NCBI GenBank assembly: GCA_024743015.1 | Contig: JANSXJ010000056.1 | Span: forward strand, 1 to 14,913 | Length of the DNA: 14,913 nucleotides | Reading direction: 5' to 3' | From: Hyphomonas sp. | Lineage (GTDB): Bacteria; Pseudomonadota; Alphaproteobacteria; Caulobacterales; Hyphomonadaceae | Shown: one piece after another, positions 1 through 7,672 of the stretch | How positions within the stretch are numbered: the stretch's first letter is position 1 | Layout of the letters: each line of letters starts with the position of its first letter | Translations under genes and position numbers: made by a program | The notes under the pieces: model-generated | Told to the model about the DNA's origin: nothing | Database searches by the model: none | What the model saw: the letters and a program-made list of their open reading frames with translations, nothing else

Positions 1-53
1 CGTGCGTTTTGTTAGGGCCTTGCCTTAGAAGAAGGGGCAAAACAACCGATCCA

Positions 54-85
54 GAGCCGAGCGTAAAGCAGGGCGCTTTAGGCTC
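54..85. other. Hairpin downstream of the phytase gene
   Basis: TAAAGC (64-69) pairs with GCTTTA (75-80) around a 5-nt loop. The stem extends by GAGC (59-62) with GCTC (82-85) across one G-G mismatch, or alternatively by GAGCC (54-58) with GGCTC (81-85). It lies about 60 bases past the phytase stop and could end that transcript. No clear U-tract follows on the minus strand, so it is not a textbook intrinsic terminator. The rest of 1-143 shows no gene that I can support. Confidence 0.3.
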
Positions 86-143
86 GCTTTCCACTGACAA
101 TTGCCGGAACTATCGCTCGAATGCGTCGCAAACCATCTGCGTC

Positions 144-1166
144 CTATTCGAGTTCGAGTGCCTCGGTGACTAACCGCCAATCAATCAGCTTGAAGTTTTG
201 GTCGACGCCGCTGTCTGGATTGCCATCATCCTGAACCACGAGAAGCCCATTTGGGTATCCCGGAAGCGGCTTTGAAACCACATCCAGTCCGTCCGTGTGG
301 GTCACAGCATCGATGGCTCCGTCAGGACTTTCTCCAATTGAGAATATTCCGCGCGGCGCATGTGGGGGCAAGCGGTCATAAACGACGAAACGGTCTGCTT
401 CCTGCGCTGAGGCTACGATGTATCCGCCATCTGGGGCATAGTACACGCTGACGCCTTCAACATCCGCGACCAAGCCATTTCCGCCCGCAATTGAGTCGAC
501 CACCTCAGGGACGGCGTCGGCCTGTCGATAAGCGTAAGAATAAAGACCAAAAGCTTCTTCGCCGATAAAGACCAGGCTTTGAGTTTCATCAAACGCGCAG
601 CCTTCGAGCTGGGACGGCAGTTGAAGCGTGTCCACCAAAGTTGCGGATATGTCAGCGTCCTTGTTTTGATCCGCTCGCCAGAATTCGACCAGGCCATCCT
701 TATAGGTGATAGCTGCGATCAGCCCTTCATCGTCGCTGCCCAGACATACGCCATATGGCTCCACGCTTTGCACCGGTGTATCGCCGATATGAAGGACAGG
801 TTCTGCCGCGTTCCGAGAGATGACAAACCAACTGAGAGCCCCAACCTCGTCATTGCTGGCGACCGCGTATCGGCCACGTATGTCGACATTATTGATCGCG
901 CCAACGTCCAGAAACTGGAGCTCTTCGCCGGCGAGATTATAGACGTGAAGTCCTTCATCCTTGTTCGTTCCCAAGATGAGAGGCGGTTGTCCCTCATCAT
1001 CACTGATCCAAATGGCGGGATCATCTGCTCGATCGCCAACCCCGAGCATGGGTGCGGTTTCGACGGATGCCGGAACTGGTTTGATCTCGAACGGTAGATT
1101 TTCCGGCGCAATCGCGCAGCCGACCAGATTGAGCAGTGAAAGAGAAAGCAATGCGGTGCGGATCAT
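144..1166 (-). CDS. Beta-propeller 3-phytase, lipoprotein
   Basis: Predicted to hydrolyse phytate (inositol hexakisphosphate) and release phosphate, with calcium, on a six-bladed propeller. The 340-residue product matches the phytase family in length. Visible family motifs are DDPAIW (48-53), GTNKDEGL (66-73), NNVDIR (92-97), EGCAFDE (188-194), DVEGV (235-239), TDGLDV (291-296) and NGLLVVQDDGN (306-316). I chose the ATG at 1166 over an in-frame start at 1229. It has GGAG 8 nt upstream (1175-1178) and opens a lipoprotein signal with lipobox LVGC (cysteine 17). Alanine at +2 suggests an outer-membrane rather than inner-membrane lipoprotein. It follows the TonB-dependent receptor on the same strand after an 83-nt gap and is probably co-transcribed with it. 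Phytase next to a TonB receptor is a known arrangement in Proteobacteria. Family assignment is strong; actual phytate activity is inferred. Confidence 0.9.
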   Translation of the reverse strand: MIRTALLSLSLLNLVGCAIAPENLPFEIKPVPASVETAPMLGVGDRADDPAIWISDDEGQPPLILGTNKDEGLHVYNLAGEELQFLDVGAINNVDIRGRYAVASNDEVGALSWFVISRNAAEPVLHIGDTPVQSVEPYGVCLGSDDEGLIAAITYKDGLVEFWRADQNKDADISATLVDTLQLPSQLEGCAFDETQSLVFIGEEAFGLYSYAYRQADAVPEVVDSIAGGNGLVADVEGVSVYYAPDGGYIVASAQEADRFVVYDRLPPHAPRGIFSIGESPDGAIDAVTHTDGLDVVSKPLPGYPNGLLVVQDDGNPDSGVDQNFKLIDWRLVTEALELE

Positions 1167-1194
1167 ATAAATATCTCCATCAGGAAAGATCTGT

Positions 1195-1227
1195 GAAGGC
1201 CTGAGCAATAAGTCTGCCCAGGCCTTC
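1195..1227. repeat. Inverted repeat between receptor and phytase genes
   Basis: GAAGGCCTG (1195-1203) and CAGGCCTTC (1219-1227) are perfect 9-nt inverted arms around a 15-nt loop, with a further T-A pair at 1194/1228. The hairpin sits in the 83-nt gap between the receptor stop and the phytase ribosome binding site. In the mRNA sense it is followed by ACAGATC and not by a U-run. It therefore looks more like an intercistronic stability or processing hairpin than a full terminator. Confidence 0.6.
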
Positions 1228-1249
1228 AAGGGCGGGAGGAAAGCTCGGA

Positions 1250-4093
1250 TTAGAATGTGTAACGTGCGCCGAGGATCCAGCTGGTCCCAAACTCGTCATA
1301 CTGCATCAGTCGGTTTTCGCTGCCGAAATAATAATATTCCGGCTCATCCGTCAGGTTCTTTCCTTCGAGATAGATCTGCAGGCTGTCGCTGATATTGTAC
1401 TTCGCGGACGCTTCGATGATCGTTCGATCATCGATTGTGCGATCAAGCACTTCATCGCCCGGGTCAGTATCAAACAGCTCATCTACACTATCGCCGCGAA
1501 AGTTCGCAGACACGCGCAGGTCCCATGGTCCTTTGTCGTATCCGACCGCGACGTTCCAGACAGTGTCGGCTTGATTGAGGAACCGCACTGTGCGTCCGTT
1601 TGGTAAAGTGCTGTCAGAGTCGGTCAGTGTGAGGTTGGCTGAGACCAGGAACCCGTCGAGCGCAGAATTGAGATCTTCAATGCTCTGGACATAGTTTACC
1701 TCGAGGCCGAACACTTCGGTTGAAGGCACGTTGATGAAGGTGATGACGTCCTGCAATTCATCATTGGCCGGATCACCATCGAGCAGCGTTGATGGGAGGA
1801 AAGACAGATCAACATTGCTGGGCACTTCCGAGGCATCAAACTCGACACCATAAATCGCATTCTCAATGTCTTTGTAGAACAACCCGAGGGACAGCACTGA
1901 GAGCTCGGTCGGATAGTACTCGATCGAAAGGTCCAAATTGTCCGCCTCGAGCGCTTTAAGGTCGGGATTGCCAAGCTCGACCTCGTCGCGGTCATCGTTG
2001 AGCAGAGCGAACGGTGCCATTTCGCCAAATCCCGGGCGGACAATTGATGCATAATATGCGGCGCGCCCGATCAGCTTGTCGTTGAATTCGTGTTTGATGT
2101 TCACGCTGGGAAGGACGTTTGTGTAATCATCCGAGAGATTTCGAACCGCGAATGTGCCGAAGTCGAACTGGCTGGTGTCGCTTTCGTCGAAAAACTGGCC
2201 TTGCATTTCGACATCGGTCTGTTCGATACGAACGCCCGCAACAATAGTGGTCGCGCCAAGGTCGAAATTGCCCAGGAAATAGCCTGCCAGGACTTGCTCC
2301 TCGATCGTATAGTCCTCAATGGCGCTATCGATGGCGCTGTCATCCTCAACAAAGGCATCGGCAGAAAATGATCCGCGAAGACCGGCAGTCAGGTTAGGAT
2401 CGGGCCAAAGCGGCTGCGCGACATTGAGGCGCCAGCTCTCGACAAAATCACCGCCAACGAAATCTGCGAGATTGATCGTATCATCTTCTTCAAATGTCAG
2501 GTTCACGTCGCGGATTTTCTCGCGATCACGGAGTTTTAGCCCAGCTTTCCAAGTCACTGGTATATCGCCGATCAAGCTCTCTTTTGAGACATTGAACTTC
2601 GCGCTGATCTCGGTGTCCTCATTGGTCGTGAATTCTCGCTCGAACGTGTCGAGGAAGTAATTCGCGGGGTTGTAGACTTCTGCCAGGAAAGCATCACTCG
2701 CGATCAGGCGCGGGCGTTCTGGCGTGCTGTAGTCGAGAGTGATGGTCTCTGAAACGATGTCCTGGAGGTTCTCGGACCGAAATGTGACATCGTGATTATT
2801 GCTGTCGTCCTCTTCGGCGTACGCGTAGGAGACCTCGTAGTCAAAAGTCCATTCATTCCAGTCGGTCTCGCCGCCCAACGCATATGTCTGGATGGTTCGG
2901 ACTTCTTCGCGCAAACGCACTTCAGCATCAATCTCTTCCAATGCGAAACTGGTGCTGGTCGGTGTGACAATATCGTCGTCTTCGAAATCATCGAAGCTGC
3001 GCAATTCAAACTTGTTGCGAACTTCGTCATCCTTGTACTCATTGAACAAGGTGCGGAGATACAAATCAGTGTTTTCGTTCACGCGCCAATCGAAGTTTGC
3101 GACGAGGCCAAGTCGCTCGCGGGTCAGATCGTACCAACGGTTCTCGAAATCATCATTGGGGCTGAACAGGCCGGTGGTTTCATCAATCCCAAACTCGCCA
3201 ATCTCATTATTGTGCGCTTCAATGCGCAAATCTTGATAGTTCAGCGACAGCGCCACGCCCAGGACGTCATTGAAGACGTTCGAATAAGTGAGCGTCGCCT
3301 TGGGTGAGATCTCTTCGGTGATCTCATTCCATTGACCCTCGACCTTGGCGCGAACGAATTGGCCCTCGCGATCGAAAGCAGAGATTGTCTTCAGATTGAT
3401 GATGCCGCCGAGGCTGTCCGCATCGACATCTGGCGTCAGCGATTTCTGAACTTCGATTCCATCGAGGAGATCGGACGGTACGCCATCGAGAAGCACGCCG
3501 CGCCTGTCTTCCGGCGAAGGTGTGCGCACGCCATTGATCGATGCAGCGATCAGGTCTGTGTTGATCCCCCGGATCGACACATACCGACCTTCTCCCTGAT
3601 CGGTCACGATAGAGAGACCGGGCACGCGCTGCAGAGAGTCCGCAACGGTCGTATCCGGGAAATAGCCGAGGCCGTCGGAGTCGACGACCGAGATAATGCT
3701 GTCCGAAGCTCGCTGTTGGTTGATCGCTCCAGCTTGCGCCGCTTTCGATCCTACGACGAGGATATTGTCGAGATACCGAACGTCCGCGCCAAGCGTGAAA
3801 TCTAGTTCAGCGCCGCTTGCGGGGACCGTGATGGACGATGTTACATCTGGTGCGCCGACATAGGATACCACGACTGTATAGTCACCCGCGGGAAGGTTTG
3901 CGATACGATACTCGCCGAAGCGGTCCGTGCTTGTAGATCGGTTTGTGCCATCAATTGACACGATCGCGCCTTGTAACGGCGCAGACCCTGTTGTGTCAGT
4001 GACCTTCCCGCTCAAAACCTGAGCAGCGGCCATGGGCGTCGCTGTTGCAAGCATGATGGTCGCAAGTGCGGTTCCGGTGAATAAACGACTCAT
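1250..4093 (-). CDS. TonB-dependent outer-membrane receptor
   Basis: Outer-membrane active transporter energised by TonB. The 947-residue product has a signal peptide (about 1-24), then a carboxypeptidase-regulatory-like beta-sandwich (about 26-101). A TonB-box-like DNILVVGS (109-116) follows. The plug (about 125-236) shows ADSLQRVPGL, YVSIRG and GIEVQKSLTPD. The long barrel ends in the aromatic-final ARYTF. This pattern fits the Xanthomonas/Caulobacter TonB receptor family. I chose the ATG at 4093 over one at 4159: it has GGAG at 4100-4103 and starts directly at the signal peptide. Many acidic residues suggest a marine host. The gene lies ahead of the phytase and behind a PHO-box-like array, so phytate or an inositol-phosphate product is the favoured substrate. 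A maltodextrin ligand is the alternative because sugar genes are close by. Family is certain; substrate is inferred. Confidence 0.93.
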   Translation of the reverse strand: MSRLFTGTALATIMLATATPMAAAQVLSGKVTDTTGSAPLQGAIVSIDGTNRSTSTDRFGEYRIANLPAGDYTVVVSYVGAPDVTSSITVPASGAELDFTLGADVRYLDNILVVGSKAAQAGAINQQRASDSIISVVDSDGLGYFPDTTVADSLQRVPGLSIVTDQGEGRYVSIRGINTDLIAASINGVRTPSPEDRRGVLLDGVPSDLLDGIEVQKSLTPDVDADSLGGIINLKTISAFDREGQFVRAKVEGQWNEITEEISPKATLTYSNVFNDVLGVALSLNYQDLRIEAHNNEIGEFGIDETTGLFSPNDDFENRWYDLTRERLGLVANFDWRVNENTDLYLRTLFNEYKDDEVRNKFELRSFDDFEDDDIVTPTSTSFALEEIDAEVRLREEVRTIQTYALGGETDWNEWTFDYEVSYAYAEEDDSNNHDVTFRSENLQDIVSETITLDYSTPERPRLIASDAFLAEVYNPANYFLDTFEREFTTNEDTEISAKFNVSKESLIGDIPVTWKAGLKLRDREKIRDVNLTFEEDDTINLADFVGGDFVESWRLNVAQPLWPDPNLTAGLRGSFSADAFVEDDSAIDSAIEDYTIEEQVLAGYFLGNFDLGATTIVAGVRIEQTDVEMQGQFFDESDTSQFDFGTFAVRNLSDDYTNVLPSVNIKHEFNDKLIGRAAYYASIVRPGFGEMAPFALLNDDRDEVELGNPDLKALEADNLDLSIEYYPTELSVLSLGLFYKDIENAIYGVEFDASEVPSNVDLSFLPSTLLDGDPANDELQDVITFINVPSTEVFGLEVNYVQSIEDLNSALDGFLVSANLTLTDSDSTLPNGRTVRFLNQADTVWNVAVGYDKGPWDLRVSANFRGDSVDELFDTDPGDEVLDRTIDDRTIIEASAKYNISDSLQIYLEGKNLTDEPEYYYFGSENRLMQYDEFGTSWILGARYTF

Positions 4094-4129
4094 AAATCTC
4101 TCCATCTGGCTGGCGCGCAGATGCCCCCT

Positions 4130-4195
4130 GGTCGCGACAGAGAGATGACAATTTCGCAATGCTTTGATGACGGAAATTTTTCGTTTTGATGACGG
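4130..4195 (-). promoter_or_regulatory. PHO-box-like phased repeat array
   Basis: Read on the minus strand in 11-nt units, this stretch gives CCGTCAT (4195-4189), no match, CCGTCAT (4173-4167), no match, TTGTCAT (4151-4145) and CTGTCGC (4140-4134). The first and third units are identical over 11 nt (CCGTCATCAAA). The E. coli PhoB half-site is CTGTCAT repeated every 11 bp, so the last two units together form a near PHO box and the others are in phase with it. The array ends 36 nt before the receptor start codon. I could not pick a convincing -10 hexamer downstream. PhoB control is inferred from spacing and sequence. Confidence 0.6.
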
Positions 4196-4612
4196 TTAAT
4201 TCGTATACGGAGAGAGTTTTGGAGGGCACCTAATCGTGGCGGGACAAGTCTGAACTCAGATGCTTGCGGTTAAATAACTCCGTGCCAAGAGGTATTTCTT
4301 TCACACTCCAAATGGTCGGGATGGTAAGAGTGAAGAAAATTTTGCGTAGAGACAGATTTAAGTCTGGGTTCTGCTTGCCATATCGGGATCCAGCGGCCGT
4401 TCAGATCAAGCCGTTTTCAAAGTCGTCTCCATCCGGTCCGTGCGACTGCGAAGCGTCCCGACATTTCCCAAAGAGAGTTGAAATCTGAGGTATGGCATCA
4501 CCGCCAGTCGAATGATCGCTAGTGACGTTGTGAAGTAACGATCGGGAATTTGGTCACAAGCCGACCCTGGAGCGGTGCGGTTACGACTCAATATCCGCAA
4601 ACACCCCCCCCC
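4196..4612. other. Intergenic region with no gene seen
   Basis: About 417 bases lie between the PHO-like array and the end of the MFS gene. Short open frames occur on both strands, but none has a convincing ribosome binding site or recognisable product. Next to the MFS stop there is an imperfect hairpin, GGTGCGG (4574-4580) with CCGC (4595-4598) and CACC (4602-4605), without a U-tract. A run of nine C (4604-4612) abuts the stop codon. The sequence GTATAC (4203-4208) could belong to a promoter upstream of the array, but nothing here is decisive. I see no RNA gene. Confidence 0.5.
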
Positions 4613-6181
4613 TTAAGCGGCGCGGTCAACCTTGACGAAGCTCATCGCAAAGGCCGCGGCGCAGAAGCTGGCTGCGCCGAATAGAACAGCCAGAAGTGGG
4701 ACGCCGCCAACCATGGGCGCCAGGTTGGATTCCAATGAGCGCAGGATTGGTCCCATGGTTCCTCCAACCAGAATTTGCGGTAGCACAATGAAGAAATTGA
4801 AAATCCCCATATAGATGCCCATTTTTCTAACCGGCAGGGCGTCCGCAAGGATTGCGTAGGGCAGGGCCAGGATTGATCCCCACGCCATACCCAAACCGAC
4901 CATCGGAATCAGCAACCCGTACTGCGAGCCAAACAGGTGATAGCCAACGAAACCAGCGGCTCCTGCGAGGAGATTGAACGCATGCAAACTGCGGGTTCCG
5001 ACTTTGCGGGCGATACTTGCAATGATGAACGCGTAAACCGCGGCAACTCCGTTTTGTACGGCGAACATCACGCCGACCCAGTCGCCCGCATCCTGATAGG
5101 CCGCGGACGTAGCATCGGCCGTACCCCAAGCCTGCAGGGCGACGGCAGGAGTGGTATAGATCCACATGATGAACAGACCGACCCAAGAGAAGAATTGGAC
5201 CAAAGCCAATCGCTTCATCACGCTTGGCATGGTTGTCAGATCGCCCAGCACATCCGATAGAAAATTTCGCGCGTCCTTATCAGATTTTACCAGCGAACTG
5301 TTCCAGAGGTAAAGCAATCCAAGCAGAATGAGACCGCCACCCAGAATGTAAAATTGTTGGTCGCCATTGGTGAAGTAGACGGCGGCCGTGAACAACGTCC
5401 CGATCAACGTGATGAGCAGCCCCCATTTCGAGAAAAAAGTGTAACTAGGTCGCTCTGCTTTCTCGACGCCGCCCTCTTGCTCGAAAATATTATCTTCGTC
5501 CTTGCCAAATTTTTCGAGCTCGTCAGGCGAGTACTCCTTGGTCGTGAACACGGTCCACATGACCGCCATGAACAGCGCTGCACCGCCGATATAGAAAGAC
5601 CATTTTACATTGTCCGGGATAACCCCGTCAGGCGCTTCATTCGACACGCCAATGGCGTTGAAGACGAAGGGTGCAAGACTGGCGAGCACCGCGCCGGCAC
5701 CGATGAATATGGTTTGCATCGAATAGCCAAGTGGGCGTTGCTTGCTGGGTAGCATATCGCCCACGAACGCTCGGAACGGTTCCATTGTTATATTGAGGCT
5801 GGCATCGAGGATCCAGAGCGTGCCCGCGGCAACCCATAGCCATGGCGAGTTGGGCATGATGAACAAGGCCAGGGTCGTGAGGATGGCGCCGACCAGAAAA
5901 TAGGGGCGTCGTCGCCCCAGCGGTCCCCACGTCTTGTCACTGAAATAACCAACGATCGGCTGCATGATTAAGCCCGTGATCGGACCAGCAAGCCAAAGCA
6001 AAGGCAGCGTGCTCATGTCCGCGCCCAAGGTTTGGAATATCCGACTGACGTTTCCGTTTTGTAGGGCAAAGCCGATCTGAATACCGAAGAAGCCGAACGA
6101 CATATTTACGATCTGAAACAGGTTTAACTCAGGTTTTCGGATTGAGTCGTCTGTCGTCGTAGCGCCTCCTGAAACAGCCAT
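4613..6181 (-). CDS. MFS sugar transporter, SLC45/MalY-like
   Basis: Inner-membrane carrier of the major facilitator superfamily, likely importing maltose or maltodextrin (possibly sucrose) with protons. The 522-residue product has about twelve hydrophobic segments. The SLC45/sucrose-carrier signature GYFSDKTWGPLGRRRP is at 78-93. A long charged cytoplasmic loop (about 214-248, KEYSPDELEKFGKDED) joins the two halves. It resembles MalY, the inner-membrane maltodextrin carrier of Caulobacter, which works with a TonB receptor instead of an ABC system. The start at 6181 has GGGAG at 6189-6193 with 7-nt spacing. Only 12 nt separate it from the stop of the GH13 amylase upstream, so the two are co-transcribed. 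It is the last gene of the GH97-amylase-transporter operon. Substrate is inferred from neighbours. Confidence 0.88.
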   Translation of the reverse strand: MAVSGGATTTDDSIRKPELNLFQIVNMSFGFFGIQIGFALQNGNVSRIFQTLGADMSTLPLLWLAGPITGLIMQPIVGYFSDKTWGPLGRRRPYFLVGAILTTLALFIMPNSPWLWVAAGTLWILDASLNITMEPFRAFVGDMLPSKQRPLGYSMQTIFIGAGAVLASLAPFVFNAIGVSNEAPDGVIPDNVKWSFYIGGAALFMAVMWTVFTTKEYSPDELEKFGKDEDNIFEQEGGVEKAERPSYTFFSKWGLLITLIGTLFTAAVYFTNGDQQFYILGGGLILLGLLYLWNSSLVKSDKDARNFLSDVLGDLTTMPSVMKRLALVQFFSWVGLFIMWIYTTPAVALQAWGTADATSAAYQDAGDWVGVMFAVQNGVAAVYAFIIASIARKVGTRSLHAFNLLAGAAGFVGYHLFGSQYGLLIPMVGLGMAWGSILALPYAILADALPVRKMGIYMGIFNFFIVLPQILVGGTMGPILRSLESNLAPMVGGVPLLAVLFGAASFCAAAFAMSFVKVDRAA

Positions 6182-6193
6182 CCGCTTTCTCCC

Positions 6194-7615
6194 TCAGTCT
6201 TTGTCTTTGTTTGTTATCAGCACGACGCCTTGCCATGGGGCGAGAGTGCGGCCCGCGCCCAAACTGATTGTGTCATTGTCGCCGGTCAGTGCATCTGTCC
6301 AGGCACCAGCAGCGGGACCGTCCGTGATCCGAAAATCTGCAGGAGCACCGGAAAGATTGAAGAAAACCAAAACCTGGTTTCCATCCTTTTCGCGTGAAAA
6401 ACTCAGGACCTGACTGGGATTGTCGGTGGAGACAGGAATGATGCGTCCGCCCGCAGCGCCGTTGTGGAGCGCGGCATTCTCCGACTTGATTCGGATCAAA
6501 CGCTTGATCAATTCGCCATCCGGATGGTCGAGACTGCCCCAGTCAATCGGGTCGCGCTCAAAGAATTCCAATTGGTTCTGGTTGCCCACTTCCTGGCCAT
6601 TGTGGATCAATGGAATGCCTTCCGTCACGAAAGAGAGTGTGAGCATAGCGTGATAAGCGTCACCATAGATCGCGCCAGTTGAGCCGTCCCAAGCGTTCTG
6701 GTCATGGTTCTCTGTGTAGAGCATTCTGTAGGCATCGAGCGGCCATGTTGAGATTTGCTCTGAAAGGTAGCCGCGCAAGTCACCGGCATCCGATTGCCCC
6801 TTTGCGATGCGTTGGGCAGCCTCTTTCCAGGCCCAAGCATAGGTCGCGTCAAATGCCTTGCGGTGCAGGTCGCGCTGTTGCCATTCCGCGAGCATGAAGA
6901 CGGGCTTGATCTGGTTGAGTTCCGCGCGCGCCGTTTCCCAAAAATCGATCGGAACGAACCCGGCAACATCGCAGCGGTAGCCATCAATATCATACTCTTC
7001 GACCCAATATTTGAGAGCGCTCGTCTTGTATGCGCGCAGTTCCGGATTGCTATAATCCAGATCGATAATATCTGCCCAATCCGTCCACGGTGTGGGATGG
7101 AAGTCGCCTTTCCAGTCAGTTTCGTACCAATCCGGATTCTCAGTCACCATTGGGTTATCCCAAGCGGTGTGGTTGGCGACCCAATCGAGGATGACCTTAA
7201 ACCCCTGAGCATGGGCGGCGTCGACAAAGGAACGGAAATCCTCCTCCGTACCGAATTCTGGATTGACGCCGAAATAATCCTTCACCGCATACGGACTACC
7301 CAAGCTTCCCTTCCGATTGACCTCACCGATTGGATGGATGGGCATGAGCCAAAGAATATCGACTCCCAGATCCCGTAATCGCGGCAAGTGTTCTTGTGCA
7401 GCTTTGAACGTGCCTTCTGGCGTGAACTGCCTCGTATTGATTTGATAAATGACGGCGTCATCGGCCCAGTCCGGGTGATCAATTTCGACGTAAGGCGTGG
7501 GCGCGTAGCGCGTCGCTTCCGCTATCGCGGTTTGCGAAGCCCCCTCAATCGTCGGAACATGGACGCAGGCGGTCAGCGCAAAAGCTGCAATCGCGGTTGA
7601 AATGCGCTGGTTCAT
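6194..7615 (-). CDS. GH13 alpha-amylase family lipoprotein
   Basis: Predicted retaining glycosidase that cleaves alpha-1,4 (perhaps also alpha-1,6) bonds of starch or maltodextrin outside the inner membrane. The signal has lipobox LTAC with cysteine 17 and valine at +2, consistent with outer-membrane sorting. The 473-residue product carries the GH13 regions in order: DWVANHT (144-150), GYRCDVAG (212-219) with nucleophile D216, MLAEW (241-245) with acid/base E244, and ENHD (302-305) with stabiliser D305. A beta-sandwich-like C-terminal domain ends near the last residues. The ATG at 7615 follows AGAGGA (7625-7630). It sits 57 nt after the GH97 gene and 12 nt before the transporter. Cysteine next to the nucleophile (CD) is less usual than the common alanine-type residues. 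The exact subfamily (amylase, neopullulanase or maltogenic type) cannot be fixed by eye. Confidence 0.9.
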   Translation of the reverse strand: MNQRISTAIAAFALTACVHVPTIEGASQTAIAEATRYAPTPYVEIDHPDWADDAVIYQINTRQFTPEGTFKAAQEHLPRLRDLGVDILWLMPIHPIGEVNRKGSLGSPYAVKDYFGVNPEFGTEEDFRSFVDAAHAQGFKVILDWVANHTAWDNPMVTENPDWYETDWKGDFHPTPWTDWADIIDLDYSNPELRAYKTSALKYWVEEYDIDGYRCDVAGFVPIDFWETARAELNQIKPVFMLAEWQQRDLHRKAFDATYAWAWKEAAQRIAKGQSDAGDLRGYLSEQISTWPLDAYRMLYTENHDQNAWDGSTGAIYGDAYHAMLTLSFVTEGIPLIHNGQEVGNQNQLEFFERDPIDWGSLDHPDGELIKRLIRIKSENAALHNGAAGGRIIPVSTDNPSQVLSFSREKDGNQVLVFFNLSGAPADFRITDGPAAGAWTDALTGDNDTISLGAGRTLAPWQGVVLITNKDKD

Positions 7616-7672
7616 CTTGAGCTGTCCTCTGAATGTGAGGTTAGATCCCGGATCGGAGACAATGGTGATTGG

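Noticed and set aside
579..1097. Long plus-strand open frame (172 codons) inside the phytase region
   Set aside because: It lies antisense to a well-supported phytase, has no recognisable product or ribosome binding site, and is a shadow of biased codon use.
1167..1229. Upstream ATG extending the phytase by 21 residues
   Set aside because: It would bury the lipoprotein signal, runs into the intercistronic hairpin, and the inner ATG has a well-spaced GGAG.
4094..4159. Upstream ATG extending the receptor by 22 residues
   Set aside because: It would put a polar stretch before the signal peptide, overlaps the PHO-like repeats, and the ATG at 4093 has a good ribosome binding site.
4264..4600. 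Small open frames on both strands in the receptor-transporter gap (74 and 64 codons)
   Set aside because: No convincing ribosome binding site, no membrane or signal features and unlikely composition; treated as non-coding.
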